Below, piece after piece: positions 1 through 11,305 of a stretch of DNA of 64,000 bases. The notes below the pieces were generated by a model, which saw nothing but the letters and a program-made list of their open reading frames with translations, was not told the DNA's origin and made no database searches. Within the stretch, counting starts at the first letter, position 1; each line of letters opens with the position of its first letter. This stretch comes from Hortaea werneckii. Taxonomy: Eukaryota > Ascomycota > Dothideomycetes > Mycosphaerellales > Teratosphaeriaceae. The position numbers were made by a program, and so were the translations under genes. Where the stretch lies: NCBI GenBank assembly GCA_037044905.1, contig JBAOKB010000068.1:1-64000 (forward strand). Direction: 5' to 3'.

Positions 1-428
1 GTTGGTACGCAGCCTGCAGGCGCGTGCCGCCCGAGTCTCAAAATTTCACGAAAATCACGATGCAGGTCGCAACCAACAACCTCAAGGATCTCCCTTAATA
101 AGTCGAAACGCCGCGCACAAACAAGCCCGAGCTCCCAATTAGACTCCTCGCCCTTTTCGCGGGTACCTGCGATCGGAAGCTTCTTGCACAGGCGACCCTG
201 CACTATGACCGTTTTCCCCACCGTTAGTGGAGGTGCCCGGGTGGTCCCCTGCCTGCTTCCGTTAACGATGGGCGCTGATGATGAAGCTTGTTTCGTCCCA
301 TTCCACTGTTTGCTGTAGGAGCCAAGTGAGTTTTAACCTCTTGTTTCCTGCGTTCCTTCTTGTCTCTGGTTGTTCGATTCCCTTTTCGAAGCGCTTTGCT
401 TTTTTGGTGTGTCTGACGAGTTTGCAAA
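1..428. other. Upstream region of the sedolisin gene
   Basis: There is no convincing gene here. The last 100 bases are pyrimidine-rich and would serve as promoter or 5' leader for the protease that starts at 429. Short open frames on both strands look like chance. Confidence 0.5.
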
Positions 429-2510
429 ATGCATTTCTTTTCGTCCGTCACTCTTTCGGCGCTGGTCGCTTCAGCAAGCGGCGCGGCCGTACCGGATACG
501 CACGTGGTTCATGAACGTCGAGATGGACTTGGAGATGGAAGATGGACGAAGCGTGATAGAGCGTCTGGCGTCCTACCTATGCGCATTGGATTGACCCAGC
601 AGAACCTGGGCAATGCGCATGAACACCTCATGGATATCTCTCATCCGCACTCACCGAATTATGGCAAACACTGGTCCTCAGATGAAGTGATCGATATGTT
701 CAAGCCGAGCGAGGAGACAGTCGAAACGGTCAAGAACTGGCTCTCCGACCATGGAATTACTGGTCATGTTCAATCCGAAAACAAGGGGTGGATGGCATTT
801 CACGCGACCGTCGAACAAGCTGAGGCGTTACTTCATACCGAGTACTTCGAATATGAGGATAGTCACACAGGAGGCGTGCTCCCTGCTACCGACCAGTATC
901 ATGTACCGAAGCATGTGCAGCATCATGTCGACTACATCACTCCTGGTATAAAGTTGCTTGCGCCTAGCAACGAGGACTCACAGGCTATTAAGCACCACAG
1001 GCGTTCGACACCATCCACCGATGAAGCTCAGCAGCAGCGGCCGTACAGCCATCGATACGTCAAGCTCAATCAATTAGACGTACTGAATCCGGAGAATGCT
1101 CCGGGAAATTTAAGTACTTGCGATACTACGATCACGCCTGCCTGCATTGCTGCTCTATACAAGATCCCGGATGCCAACCTCTCCCACCCGAACAACAGCA
1201 TGGGGATTTTCGAGTCTGAGCTTCAAATGTGGCACCAAGAGGACCTGAATCTATTTTTCTCCAACTACTCGCACGTCGGCATCCCGAACAACACCCACCC
1301 GATCAACAACCTGGTCAACGGTGGGATTGCAAACACCTCTTACTTATTCCAGGCCGGCCCTGAGGCGGAGCTCGACCTAGAGGTCGCCTACCCGATCGTG
1401 TTCCCGCAAACGATCACGATTTTCAACGTCGACGACAGGCATTATCAGCTTTGGGCCAACAACACGTACACTTGGGGCTTCAACACGTTGCTGGACGCTA
1501 TCGATGGCTCGTATTGCAACTACACTGCTTACGGAGAGACCGGGAATGCCGAGGGCATCGATCCCACGTACCCTGACACGAACCAGCTTGGGTCGATGGG
1601 ATACAACGGCACGTTGATGTGCGGTACCTTCAAGCCCACCAACGTCATGTCTGTCTCCTACGGTGGTCAGGAAGCCGATCTGCCGATTGCATACCAAAAG
1701 CGGCAATGCAACGAGTTCATGAAGCTCGGTCTCCAAGGCGTCTCGTTCGTCTACGCCTCTGGCGACGCCGGAGTAGGCAACTACAACGACTCCATCTCCC
1801 CCTCATCGTCACCCAAAACCGGCTGTCTAGGCCCCGAGGGCAACATCTTCAACCCCACCTGGCCCAACACCTGCCCATACATCACCAATGTGGGCGCCAC
1901 CAAACTCCACCCAGGCCAGAACATCTCAGACCGCGAATCCGCCGCCTTCGACCCTGCCGGCGGCCGCTACCCGCACGCGTTCGCCTCCGGCGGCGGCTTC
2001 AGCAACGTCTACCCCATCCCCGACTACCAGCAGGACGCCGTCGCGCACTTCTTCGCCCACCACGAGCCGGCCTACCCATACTACAGCGGCATCGTGGACA
2101 ACGCCACCAACCCAACCAAACCCAACGTCACCGCGCTTGCCGGCAAATCCGGCGGTATCTACAACCGCATCGGACGCGGCGTCCCCGACGTCGCGGCCGT
2201 AGGCGACAACATCGCCGTCTTCGCCAGCGGCGGGTTTTCGCTAACGGCAGGCACATCGGCGTCGGCGCCGATTTTCGGCGCGATCTTGAACCGTATCAAC
2301 GAGGAGCGGTTGGCGGCGAATAAGAGCACGGTCGGGTTCGTGAACCCGGTCTTGTATACTTTCCCCAGCGTGCTGAACGATGTGGTGAATGGGAGTAACC
2401 CGGGTTGTGGCACTGAAGGGTTCCAGGCTGTGGAAGGGTGGGATCCTGTGACGGGGCTTGGGACGCCGGATTTTGGGAAGATGAGGGATTTGTGGATGGG
2501 GTTGCCTTGA
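429..2510 (+). CDS. Secreted sedolisin (tripeptidyl-peptidase-like, S53)
   Basis: This is a single-exon protein of 693 residues, an acid serine-carboxyl protease acting outside the cell. Residues 1-19 form a signal peptide. A pro-kumamolisin domain follows (about 35-190) with the family motif SHPHSPNYGKHWS. The catalytic domain shows the S53 triad in the right order: Glu312 and Asp316 in PEAELD, the oxyanion Asp446 in ASGDAGVG, and the nucleophile Ser610 in TAGTSASAP. The C-terminal Asp/Gly-rich calcium site lies around DVVNGSNPGCG and GWDPVTGLGTPD. Many N-x-S/T sequons fit secretion. All catalytic residues are present, so it should be active after prodomain removal. Exact specificity (tripeptidyl versus endopeptidase) cannot be read from the sequence. 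The ATG at 429 is the only start that gives a signal peptide. Confidence 0.94.
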   Translation: MHFFSSVTLSALVASASGAAVPDTHVVHERRDGLGDGRWTKRDRASGVLPMRIGLTQQNLGNAHEHLMDISHPHSPNYGKHWSSDEVIDMFKPSEETVETVKNWLSDHGITGHVQSENKGWMAFHATVEQAEALLHTEYFEYEDSHTGGVLPATDQYHVPKHVQHHVDYITPGIKLLAPSNEDSQAIKHHRRSTPSTDEAQQQRPYSHRYVKLNQLDVLNPENAPGNLSTCDTTITPACIAALYKIPDANLSHPNNSMGIFESELQMWHQEDLNLFFSNYSHVGIPNNTHPINNLVNGGIANTSYLFQAGPEAELDLEVAYPIVFPQTITIFNVDDRHYQLWANNTYTWGFNTLLDAIDGSYCNYTAYGETGNAEGIDPTYPDTNQLGSMGYNGTLMCGTFKPTNVMSVSYGGQEADLPIAYQKRQCNEFMKLGLQGVSFVYASGDAGVGNYNDSISPSSSPKTGCLGPEGNIFNPTWPNTCPYITNVGATKLHPGQNISDRESAAFDPAGGRYPHAFASGGGFSNVYPIPDYQQDAVAHFFAHHEPAYPYYSGIVDNATNPTKPNVTALAGKSGGIYNRIGRGVPDVAAVGDNIAVFASGGFSLTAGTSASAPIFGAILNRINEERLAANKSTVGFVNPVLYTFPSVLNDVVNGSNPGCGTEGFQAVEGWDPVTGLGTPDFGKMRDLWMGLP

Positions 2511-3117
2511 GGAAGGGCATCTGGGTTTCTTGTATGCTCCTTGAACTTGTGAAGGAGATTTTTGCATAGATCAAGTGTCACGAATCGTAATGTCAACTCG
2601 TCTCCATCGGGCTTGATTGCATTCTATGGCCCCCATCCATCAACCATTGCAATGATACCTATTTGTGAAAAGCTGCGTTCTACATTGGAATGTTCTACGG
2701 GCTGTCTTCACCATGTACCTCGTATATATGAATTATGTGGAGATGCTTGAGTTGCATCAGCAATACGGAAACGGCGGACTCTGAATCGGCTGATCTTAAG
2801 TCGTGGTCGATCGCAAGGCACCTGCTTGTTTGGGTAGGTGTCTTACGGGCAGTTTAATCGAGACCCACAATGGACAGTAGAAAGGTCGCGGTAAGACAGA
2901 CCACTGAAAAGGCCACCTCTTCATCACTTGAGATTGCCTTTGGTATTGATGTCTTGCATGTATGCATTATCTACGCCGCCGGTAGTCATTGTTACTACAA
3001 GCCCGTTGAAACACACGTTGCATGTCGAAGCGGAAGCGGTAATCAATCTTCTAGACGGACGCTGGGAACACATTTCAATAGAATTACCAGAGCCATTCCT
3101 CGATATCTTGTGTGTTT

Positions 3118-3151
<34 letters not shown>

Positions 3152-3374
3152 AATCTCGTCCGTGCAATTCGACTCTAGCTAGGTGCACATCTCTCTAGCT
3201 ACAACGCAGCGTCACCTCCTATGAGCTTCTACCCAGCGCTAGGGCATTCCAATACAAAATCGAGCTCGTTGAGAGCTTAAGACACTCCAAACGCTACCGC
3301 AACTCCCTTCAGTGCCCTAGCGACATGCTGTCAAATGACACAACCGGGGTCCCTCCCTTCGAACACGATGAGCT
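2511..3374. other. Intergenic region between convergent genes
   Basis: It lies between the sedolisin stop and the stop of the next gene on the opposite strand. It should hold two 3' ends. The only striking element is the long G homopolymer at 3119-3149. Open frames that cross the homopolymer are artefacts of the G run. Confidence 0.5.
3119..3149 (+). repeat. Poly-G homopolymer, 31 bases
   Basis: There are 31 consecutive G residues, preceded by TGTGTTTC and followed by CAAATC. It is non-coding, between two gene ends. Runs this long are prone to slippage and sequencing error, so the exact length is uncertain. Single-stranded, it could fold into a G-quadruplex. Confidence 0.97.
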
Positions 3375-6300
3375 TCATCCAGCTTTCTCCAGAAGAAGTC
3401 CGCCCGGTGCCGTGAAGCTCAGCTGTCCATTAAGCATCATCGAATACGGGTCGACGAAGAAATCGGCGGAAGGCTTCGCAGCATTCAAGTTGAACAGGCG
3501 CATCACCATGTAGATTTCGCTGCGGTCGCCATAGAAGGATCGCGCCTGATACCCTTGTCATTAGTACGAGAACTCTCACTTTTCTACGTCGGACCAAAAG
3601 ACTTACAAATCCGAGTTGCGCATCGCTCAATGAGAAGGGCTCAGAGCACCTTCCCATTGTGGCCTTCACTTCAATGTGATAGGCCGTAACCTTGCAGCCA
3701 GCAAAAGTTTCTCTGTTAACAACGCCCTCGTTCATAAGGTAGTTGCTAATACGCTGGCAGACCTGATAGTCAGTGACAGTAAAGTCTGCGTGGTCGGCTT
3801 CAACGCCAGAAAATGCTAGGAACCCGTGCTCTTCACGTAGGGAACTCGTCCACTGGTCGTACTTGACGCCAAACTTCTGGCTCAGGATCTTGTAAGCCTA
3901 ATAGCAAATTGTTAGAGTAATGTCAGCGGTTGAAAGATGATCATGATGATGGCGAATCTTCCCCGGGATGTTCAACGTACCATGTGCTCGCCATGAGAGC
4001 CAATCTTGACCTGGTACTCGTCTGCCTGCCCGGCCGTCGGTGGCGCCGACCTCACCCCATTGCTGTGTTCTCTGGCGCCCGGTAGATCAACATGGAGCGC
4101 CTTCGTGATCTGGGAGAGATCGAGAGAACTGTCTTTCTGCAGAAGATCGCGCTCTGGAACGTCCTCCCGCGCCTTTGGGTGAGATGAGCTCGTTCCTACA
4201 AAGACCGGCTCTGCCTCTCCGAACCTTATATGGTTAGTAGAGCTTCCAAATCGAACACCTGAATCAGACGTAGTGGCCCAACCAGATGTGTCGGAGGACC
4301 CTCGAACGCCGCGAGATCGAACGGCGGCGCTTGAGCCCGAGATCTCTGTCCCGAGATAACCGGGCGTGGTTTTGTGATTGCGAGCAGGGATGGTGCCGCC
4401 AGTAACGCTTATACTGGACCCGTTCCGGTTTATGATAGGGTTGATTGAGATGGTTGCGCTCTTCGTTGTCTGGGTCTTTCGATGCTCTTCATTGGCCATG
4501 TCTTCGTCGGTGACCATCGTTAGTGGCTGCACCGCGGAGGTGAATGCACCCGCCGTCACTTGCGCCTTTTCAAGAAGCAACTCGATAGAGTTAAAGTCCT
4601 CGGTCATGAAGATGAGCAACATGTTCACCCCCTTTTCAGCACCGATGCCGAATTCCTTCATCAAGTGGCTGCAAAGGTCATTGAATAACAGGCTTGGCAG
4701 GCCCCTGGACGAACTCGGTACGAGTATCTGTACTGAATCTTGGCGGTATTCGATGCAAGCACGACTGGCCTCATCTGCACCGTAGATCGGACCGGAAGAC
4801 GTCTGAATAAAACTCCTTGGCCGCAATTCATCTACAGAGATCACCTCCAGAGTAGAGAAACGACTCTCCAGTGACTTGCGTTTGTCCGAATTTGCCAACC
4901 TGTAGAAAAGTTAGCGATAGCAGCTCACGTACATGACCGGCAAGACTTACAAAGCCACATATTGAGCACGGACGCGGATGTAGTCAGTGAGTCCTTGGTT
5001 GAGCTTCTTCTCCCCTTTGAGCACCATGTCCTCGCAGACGCTTTTGCTTAGTTTCCGCTTATCCAGCTTCGGTCTTCCCATTAAGTTCGAACATGCCTTG
5101 AGCTTATCGTCTTCAACCAAAAGATCGACTCTGCCCTCAAAGAGCTTCTTCAGTCTCGGCCTGTCAGCAATATACCAGGACTCGTCGTTCAAGGAGCGAA
5201 GCGAGATCAAGCCATCTTTCCCTTGTACTGGAAAGACATTCACACCTTTGGACAGTTTTTCGTTGGCAACTTTGATCTCGTCGACAACATGCATATGCCT
5301 CTCCAAGGCCACGAGGAGATCAACGGCCTTTGATGTCGCCTCGGCTGTGGCGTCCAAACGCTCCATCTCATCGATGACGTCTACCGCGTTTGCCGCCTTG
5401 ATAGAAAGCGTACGATAAAAAAGGTCCACATAATCCTTGTAGAAAGCTTTCAAATCGTACAACTTGGATAGGCAGGCATCAGAAATCCATCGACAGACAG
5501 TCCTGCCTACCCATTTGCCACCAGACTCCAGTGGCACGAATATCAAGTGAGCTTTGGTGAAGGCAGCCCTGTTGATGTTAGTGAGCGCGTCCCTGCTTGT
5601 TTGAAAGGCAACTTACTGTATCTGTTTTTGGTTCTCCAAGCTCATGTGAGCAAATCCTTCTAGACTACCGTAGATCCTCTTGGCGCGAGCTGCTGTATCA
5701 GATGTCAAAGGCGCCGACTGAAGACGGATCAATGCCTTCAGGAACAGAGGCAGATCGGGCTTTAAACGGAGACCCAAATGCGTGAGCTTAGACCACGAGG
5801 GATCCTCAGGATCGCCAATTGCGATGAGGTCAACCATTTGCTCGTCGCTTGCTTCTTTGAGGACATCAGGAGTTGGCATATATGCATCGCAAAGCTTGAG
5901 TCTGCGACCGCCTCGACAATCCACCAGGACGTTGGCAAAAAACCTCTTCACGTTGTCGGAGTGGCTGTGGGTGCTGCAGTGGTCCCTCAATAGCTTAAGC
6001 CAGGCGCTAGAGGGCGAGTTGTTGACGATGAAGGTGAATTCGGGACTCACCTTACCATCAGAGCCAACTAGTTTCGGGAGCGTATTGACTTTCATGTCGT
6101 TCTTGAGCCACTGCAACCACGACGATTGCTTTTTATCGTCCGATCTTTGAATGAGATACTGAGGATGAAGACGGCGGACAACAGGATTGTTGACACCAAA
6201 GAAATCACTCAGCATTTTCGTGCCGTCTGGTTCGTCCATGTAGAGCTCACCCGCTTTGTGTAGAGTGCCGTCATGGGCGCTCAGCAAGAGGTCTTTGAGG

Positions 6301-8229
6301 TTGTATTGCCGTGGTCTAATGGGACACGTCCATACGAACCAGGCTTGGTCCACAGCGTGCTCAACCGAACAAGCGCCGGCGCTCTTGAAGACGCGATGCT
6401 GCTTCAAGATCTGTTCGAATATTTGCGCGGACCCCAACCGGGTGGCACCAAGCCTCTCAAAAAGCAGCCGCCTGGAGGGGTCTAGAGAGGCGTCTCTAGT
6501 GATCATGGCGATTTCAACACCTCCCGGGACCGATAAGGTGCTTGAGTACTCTGGGAGGAAGAAGTCGCCCGAACGGGGCCGTTCCCATCGCCCGTTACTG
6601 AGTGGAACCAGAGCGACGTCGCGTGCCATTGCGTGCCCGATATGTAAGAACGCTTGCGCCACCTTGCTGTGCCACTCCAGCGGCTTCGTCTGCTGTGAGC
6701 CAGACACCGTCAATAGCTTCATGAGGTCACGGAATTCTCGTGGACTCATTTCTTGTATTTGGAGTTGCTTGAGGTCGTCGACATCGTAGTCCGGTGACAC
6801 GTACCCGTCCAAGCCACGAGAGGCCGTTACAAGCGGTTTTGGAGGGGTTCCGTCATCAGCGAAGTGGTCTGGCACAATTTGCAGCTGGGACGGGTACTCC
6901 AGAGTATTGCTTTGCGACAGCAAGATGCGCGAGTCTCGCAGGCGGCGAATGAGATTCTCAAGGAAACCATCGAAGATGGTACCAGCCGCATTGCCTCGAG
7001 GCTTGGCGTAGCGTAGCCAAGTGAATTTCAGTAGGTCCCGCTCATTGAATACCGTCACTGCCGAGCAAAAAAGGTCGAGGGCGGCACGCACGAGCTCCAT
7101 GTTCCAGTCATTGGCCATAAGTATGTCTTCTCTGCTTGCGGACAGCATGAAGTCGCCTTGGAGTACAAAAGAAAGGCCGTACTCGCGAATCGGAAGGACT
7201 GTAGGCATCCGTTAGTGACAAATCCAAGACTGCCTTTGAATTTGGGTCTGACTCACAATTAAAGGTTTCGCGATTTCTTAAGAATGGCTTCATATCTCCA
7301 TCGACCGGGAATGCCATCAGCAGCTCAGTCTCGCTCACCCCATGGCGCTTCGTTTCTGCAGGCATGTTCTTTACAGTGCTTTGGAAGACCAGAAAGCCTT
7401 CTTTCGCCGTTGAAGGCTTGTTCTTGCCATACTTGTGGGGCCTGTTGATTGTGGTGTCACGCTGCAATATCGTATGGCGGATGCCTGAGACGCTGTCGTC
7501 TGCACGAGATAATCGGCATGCCAACGTTGTGTCCCCATCGTCGTCCTGAACGGTGACGGATATGGTGCGCAGTTTCCGAAGGAAGAGCAAAAGCGCAGGC
7601 TTCAGTTGCACTATATCACTCTTCACGCCGCGGCGGTGCTTTGCATCAGGAATTCGAAAGCAGAATACTGTGCGGTCCTGGATCAGCTTCTGGTCAGGGA
7701 TTTCTGCCCATTCAGGGGCAATCATTCCCAAGCGCTTGTTCTTGTCGAACGCGAAGGAAAGAGCGCCGCTCTTGACCCACACACGATCAGCAACCTTGAA
7801 TGCGGATTTGAAGCCAATGCCTTTTTCGCCAATGAATCCTTTGGCGCCACCATCAACTTTCTTTGTGCTGTCGCCGATTCGACAAAGTGCCCATACGTTC
7901 TCGGGCATGAATCCGACCTCATTGCAACCGACCCACAAATAGCCATCGTCACGATATAAGACACTGAGGCTGGGTTCGGCATCATCGTAGCGATTGTCGT
8001 CGGCGTTTTGGATAAGCTCTAGAACAAAGTGCGTTGGCTTGGCGTACAGTTCCTCGGAGAGACTAAGCTATTGTTAGGAAGATATGACAAGTGTTTCGAT
8101 TTCATGGTCTTACATGCGGAGCGCCTTTTCGAGGTCTTTCACGGACTCACTGGTCCCTCCTTCATCGTCCACGCCCTTCGCTCGCCTAATGTCATCAATA
8201 AGGCGCCTGGCCTCCTGGATGTCATCCAT
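3375..8229 (-). CDS. HSP90-type ATPase / NO VEIN C-terminal (sacsin-like) protein
   Basis: I assemble seven exons: 8114-8229, 7257-8062, 5617-7198, 4951-5568, 3981-4899, 3607-3897 and 3375-3545. Together they give 1500 residues. All six introns are GT-AG and 48 to 83 bp long. The N-terminus carries a GHKL ATPase fold: the N box ELIQNADDN (Asn58), then EVGFMPENV, then the ATP lid GFIGEKGIGFKSAF (114-127). The segment after it, FLPIREYGLSFVLQGDF, continues the sacsin-type repeat. Around residues 1060-1240 the chain is Ser/Thr-rich and probably disordered. The C-terminus resembles the NO VEIN C-terminal/DUF3883 domain, with HADFTVTD and then HIEVKAT (Glu1423, Lys1425), an arrangement like a PD-(D/E)XK nuclease core. 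Plant NO VEIN and sacsin are large chaperone-like proteins; the fungal role is unknown. The start at 8229 gives a natural MDDIQEARRLIDDI helix. Confidence 0.88.
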
Positions 8230-9709
8230 TCCGGCGGCAGATACGTTTGCGCTGTTTTCTTGTACCGCAGACGTGCAGACTGCGCGGCCGATGCGAAGTC
8301 GGATGCTTGTGGTTGACGTTCCGTCACTGTTGATGTTTTGATGAGCGATGCGACAGCGTAGTCTAGGGCAGTGCGGTGCCAGCGCTCAATGTGGATGAAA
8401 AGGGGTTTCAAGTCGAGTGTCGCGAGTGCGGAGCGATGGAAATGTTGTGGGTAATTTTTCGGTGTTGTTTGCAAAGTGAAGAGGCAGGTTGCGAAGCTTT
8501 GCACAAACAGCATCACATGCGAGGGCAAACCGGTGAACGGCGGAGAATCCCGCGACTTCGTGGAGGAAGGAACGACCTGACTGCGTAGAGGGCCTGAGGC
8601 TGATAGCTCGCTCATTACAACAACCAACAAATGTTGTTCGAAGGTACGGGGTAGCGGTCGGAAGAACATTGTCCAGTTTGCAGCACTAGAACATCTATGT
8701 CGAGAGTGCGGTAGTGCGGATCGAGATCGAGGAGTAGAGTCATGGTGACCGATGACCCTCATCACCATTCATTTTATTCTTGCTTCTCGACATTATCCCA
8801 GTACGTTGCCTTCGGGCGAGAGTTCCACCTTCAATCTCCATCTCCAGGACCACTGCCATCAAACGTGCGCTGTCATCCCTGCTCAGTGTCCAACACCAAC
8901 ATAGGCTTTTCGCGATCTACTTCAACTGCTCTCAAAGCGCCTTTTCTCCCATCCTTTGCAACCTGGTATCAACTCTCATCATGCTCTTGGGATCGAGATG
9001 GCCAGCAACTAATGCGATTTGTTCAAGATACTTTCGGCTCTTCATTGGGCATCGTAGTAGTCGGTCATCCTATACGTAAGCAGAAAGCACCTTGAGGGCA
9101 GCATACTACAGAAAATCGATGCAGAAAGGAGGGAGGGAAGTCGTCTGCCGAGAATCTAGGTCGCTACCTAGGATGATGTTCCACCGCGAGAGGTCTTGCT
9201 GCTGCGTCTTTTAAGTGTCCAGTACCTACCATGATACGAGGCTTTGGATCCTGATGAAAGCTGTGCAACATCTTGTCCCATTACAAAGCCTTCATTTAGC
9301 CCAACACTTTGAGACGACGATGAAGATGCAAAACGGTTCCCAGTTGAGGGTGATGACTAGTAGCTCCTACGTGAAGTTGAGGTTGGTTGGCCGATGCCGG
9401 CGTACTATAGTGTCAGTGCGTACCTTATCTGGGGAGCTCCACACAAACCCGACTCGTCTCGTCGCGCGCTGCGGGATGCACTTTCCGATCGGCTCAAGAC
9501 TAAGACTTCCCTCCCTCTCGACGTTCACGTTGCCATTTGGACCAGCTTGGGCCGTCGACCGTCTCTAATCAGAATCTCTACTCATTCGTTCTATCTTACC
9601 TATCCCGCGCGAGGGCCGACCACCTACCTAGCTAGTATCCTCAAAGACCCATTGGCTCCATTCCTACCTCCTACCACTACTTCGCACATCCACCCAATCA
9701 ACCACCACC
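8230..9709. promoter_or_regulatory. Divergent intergenic region, 1.5 kb
   Basis: It lies between the start of the ATPase/NO VEIN-like gene (minus) and the start of the carrier gene (plus), so it should contain both promoters. The last 200 bases before 9710 are pyrimidine-rich, as expected for a fungal 5' leader. Open frames here lack recognisable domains, and I see no further gene. Confidence 0.45.
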
Positions 9710-10899
9710 ATGTCGACCGAAAAGCCCCTGCCCTTTGTCTACCAGTTCGCCGCCGGTGCGGTGGCCGGTGTGTCGGAGATTCTGATCATGTACCCGCTGG
9801 ACGTGATCAAGACCCGAGTCCAATTGCAAGGCAAGACCGCGATTCCGGGTCAAGATCACTACTCGGGTATGGTCGACTGCTTCCGCAAGATCGTCGCCAA
9901 TGAAGGGTAAGCCATTTCTCCGTCCGAAGAGGGTTTCTCCCAAGTATCACATCGGTTGCGGAATCTGTTGTGCTGACATACCTGCCCTGATCTGCAGAGC
10001 ATCGCGACTCTACCGTGGCATTGGCGCACCGATTCTTATGGAGGCTCCCAAGCGTGCGACCAAGTTCGCCGCCAACGACGAGTGGGGCAAGGTCTACCGC
10101 AAGGCTTTTGGCGTGGAGAAGATGAACCAGAGCTTGTCTATCCTTACTGGCGCGTCTGCAGGTGCGACCGAGGCTTTCGTGGTGGTTCCGTTCGAGCTGG
10201 TCAAGATCAGATTACAAGGTGAGTCGCAGACATTTGAGACGTCGGTGCAGCGCAGGCGAAGGAGAAGAACCAAGGGTTAGCGGGCGCAGAACAGTGGAGG
10301 CCAGCAAGCCTTGGTGGTGATCGGAGAAGAACCGCACAACAGTCTCACTACACATTTGGATGGGAGGAGAAGAACATTTCGACGCATGCTGACAGATTGC
10401 CTCAGACAAAGCGCAGGCACACAAGTACAACGGCATGGTGGACTGCGTCCAGAAGATCGTCCGCCAAGAAGGTCTCTTAACCCTCTACCAGGGTCTCGAA
10501 TCCACCGTATGGCGCCACGTGATGTGGAACTCAGGCTACTTCGGATGTATCTTCCAGATCCGCGCTATGCTGCCGGCAAACCCGACCAAGGACAAGTCAA
10601 TCCAGATGCGCAATGACCTGATCTCTGGCTCAGTAGGCGGAACGATCGGTACGGTACTGAACACGCCATTCGACGTGGTCAAGAGTCGGATTCAGAACTC
10701 GCCCAAGCAGCCTGGTGGTGTGCCAAAGTACGGCTGGGCCTTTGGTGCTCTCGGGACTGTGGCCAAGGAAGAAGGGTTCGGTGCTCTCTACAAGGGTTTC
10801 CTGCCCAAGGTGCTGAGGCTGGGACCAGGCGGTGGTATCCTCCTGGTGGTGTTCACGGGTGTGATGGACTTCTTCCGCAAGATGAGAGGAGACGTGTAA
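9710..10899 (+). CDS. ODC1: Mitochondrial 2-oxodicarboxylate carrier
   Basis: Three exons (9710-9906, 9998-10218, 10406-10899) encode 303 residues, the standard size of a mitochondrial carrier. The three tandem carrier repeats each show the signature: PLDVIKTRVQ, PFELVKIRLQ and PFDVVKSRIQ. The overall sequence matches the yeast Odc1/Odc2 type, which exchanges 2-oxoadipate and 2-oxoglutarate across the inner mitochondrial membrane and serves lysine metabolism. The diagnostic APKRATKFAANDEW segment of repeat 1 and the WRHVMWNSGYF segment of repeat 2 support this subfamily. Both introns are GT-AG; the second (187 bp) is the longest intron in this window. Confidence 0.93.
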
Positions 10900-11305
10900 G
10901 AGATCTACGGTGTTACTCGTTCGAGCGTTCTTCAGAAAAGTGCTTCGCATTAGGCATGGAGCGCAATCGCGCCGCTGTGGGCTTTGATTGTGCAGGTATA
11001 GACCCGCATCCAGCGATGGCGTTCCAAGATGGATCGAGACAGCGCATAGATTGTACTTCTTACGACAATTATGCCTTCAGATATCGTACAATTTCCCAGT
11101 AATTTGCTTTTTCGCATTGTCATCCTGTGTTGCCCAGAAGATGTGATGTCTTACTATGCGCTTGGCAAGTGGCTGGCTTATAGCATGACGCTCATGTCTT
11201 CTCACCTCCAAACTTCCACGAACGCCACAATAGGCGGCGTCGTCTACACATTACCCAACTCAAAATGCTCATACAGTCGGTCTCGCAGCTCATAAGATTC
11301 GTAGC
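10900..11305. other. Intergenic region, 3' end of ODC1 and promoter of NPR3
   Basis: It holds the carrier terminator and the promoter of the tandem NPR3 gene. Nothing else is recognisable. Confidence 0.45.

Noticed and set aside
1619..2323. 234-codon plus-strand frame inside the sedolisin gene
   Set aside because: Arg/His/Pro-rich shadow frame; the overlapping frame has the complete S53 protease with all catalytic residues.
2870..3182. Two frames of about 100 codons crossing the G run
   Set aside because: They exist only because the homopolymer has no stops (poly-Gly).
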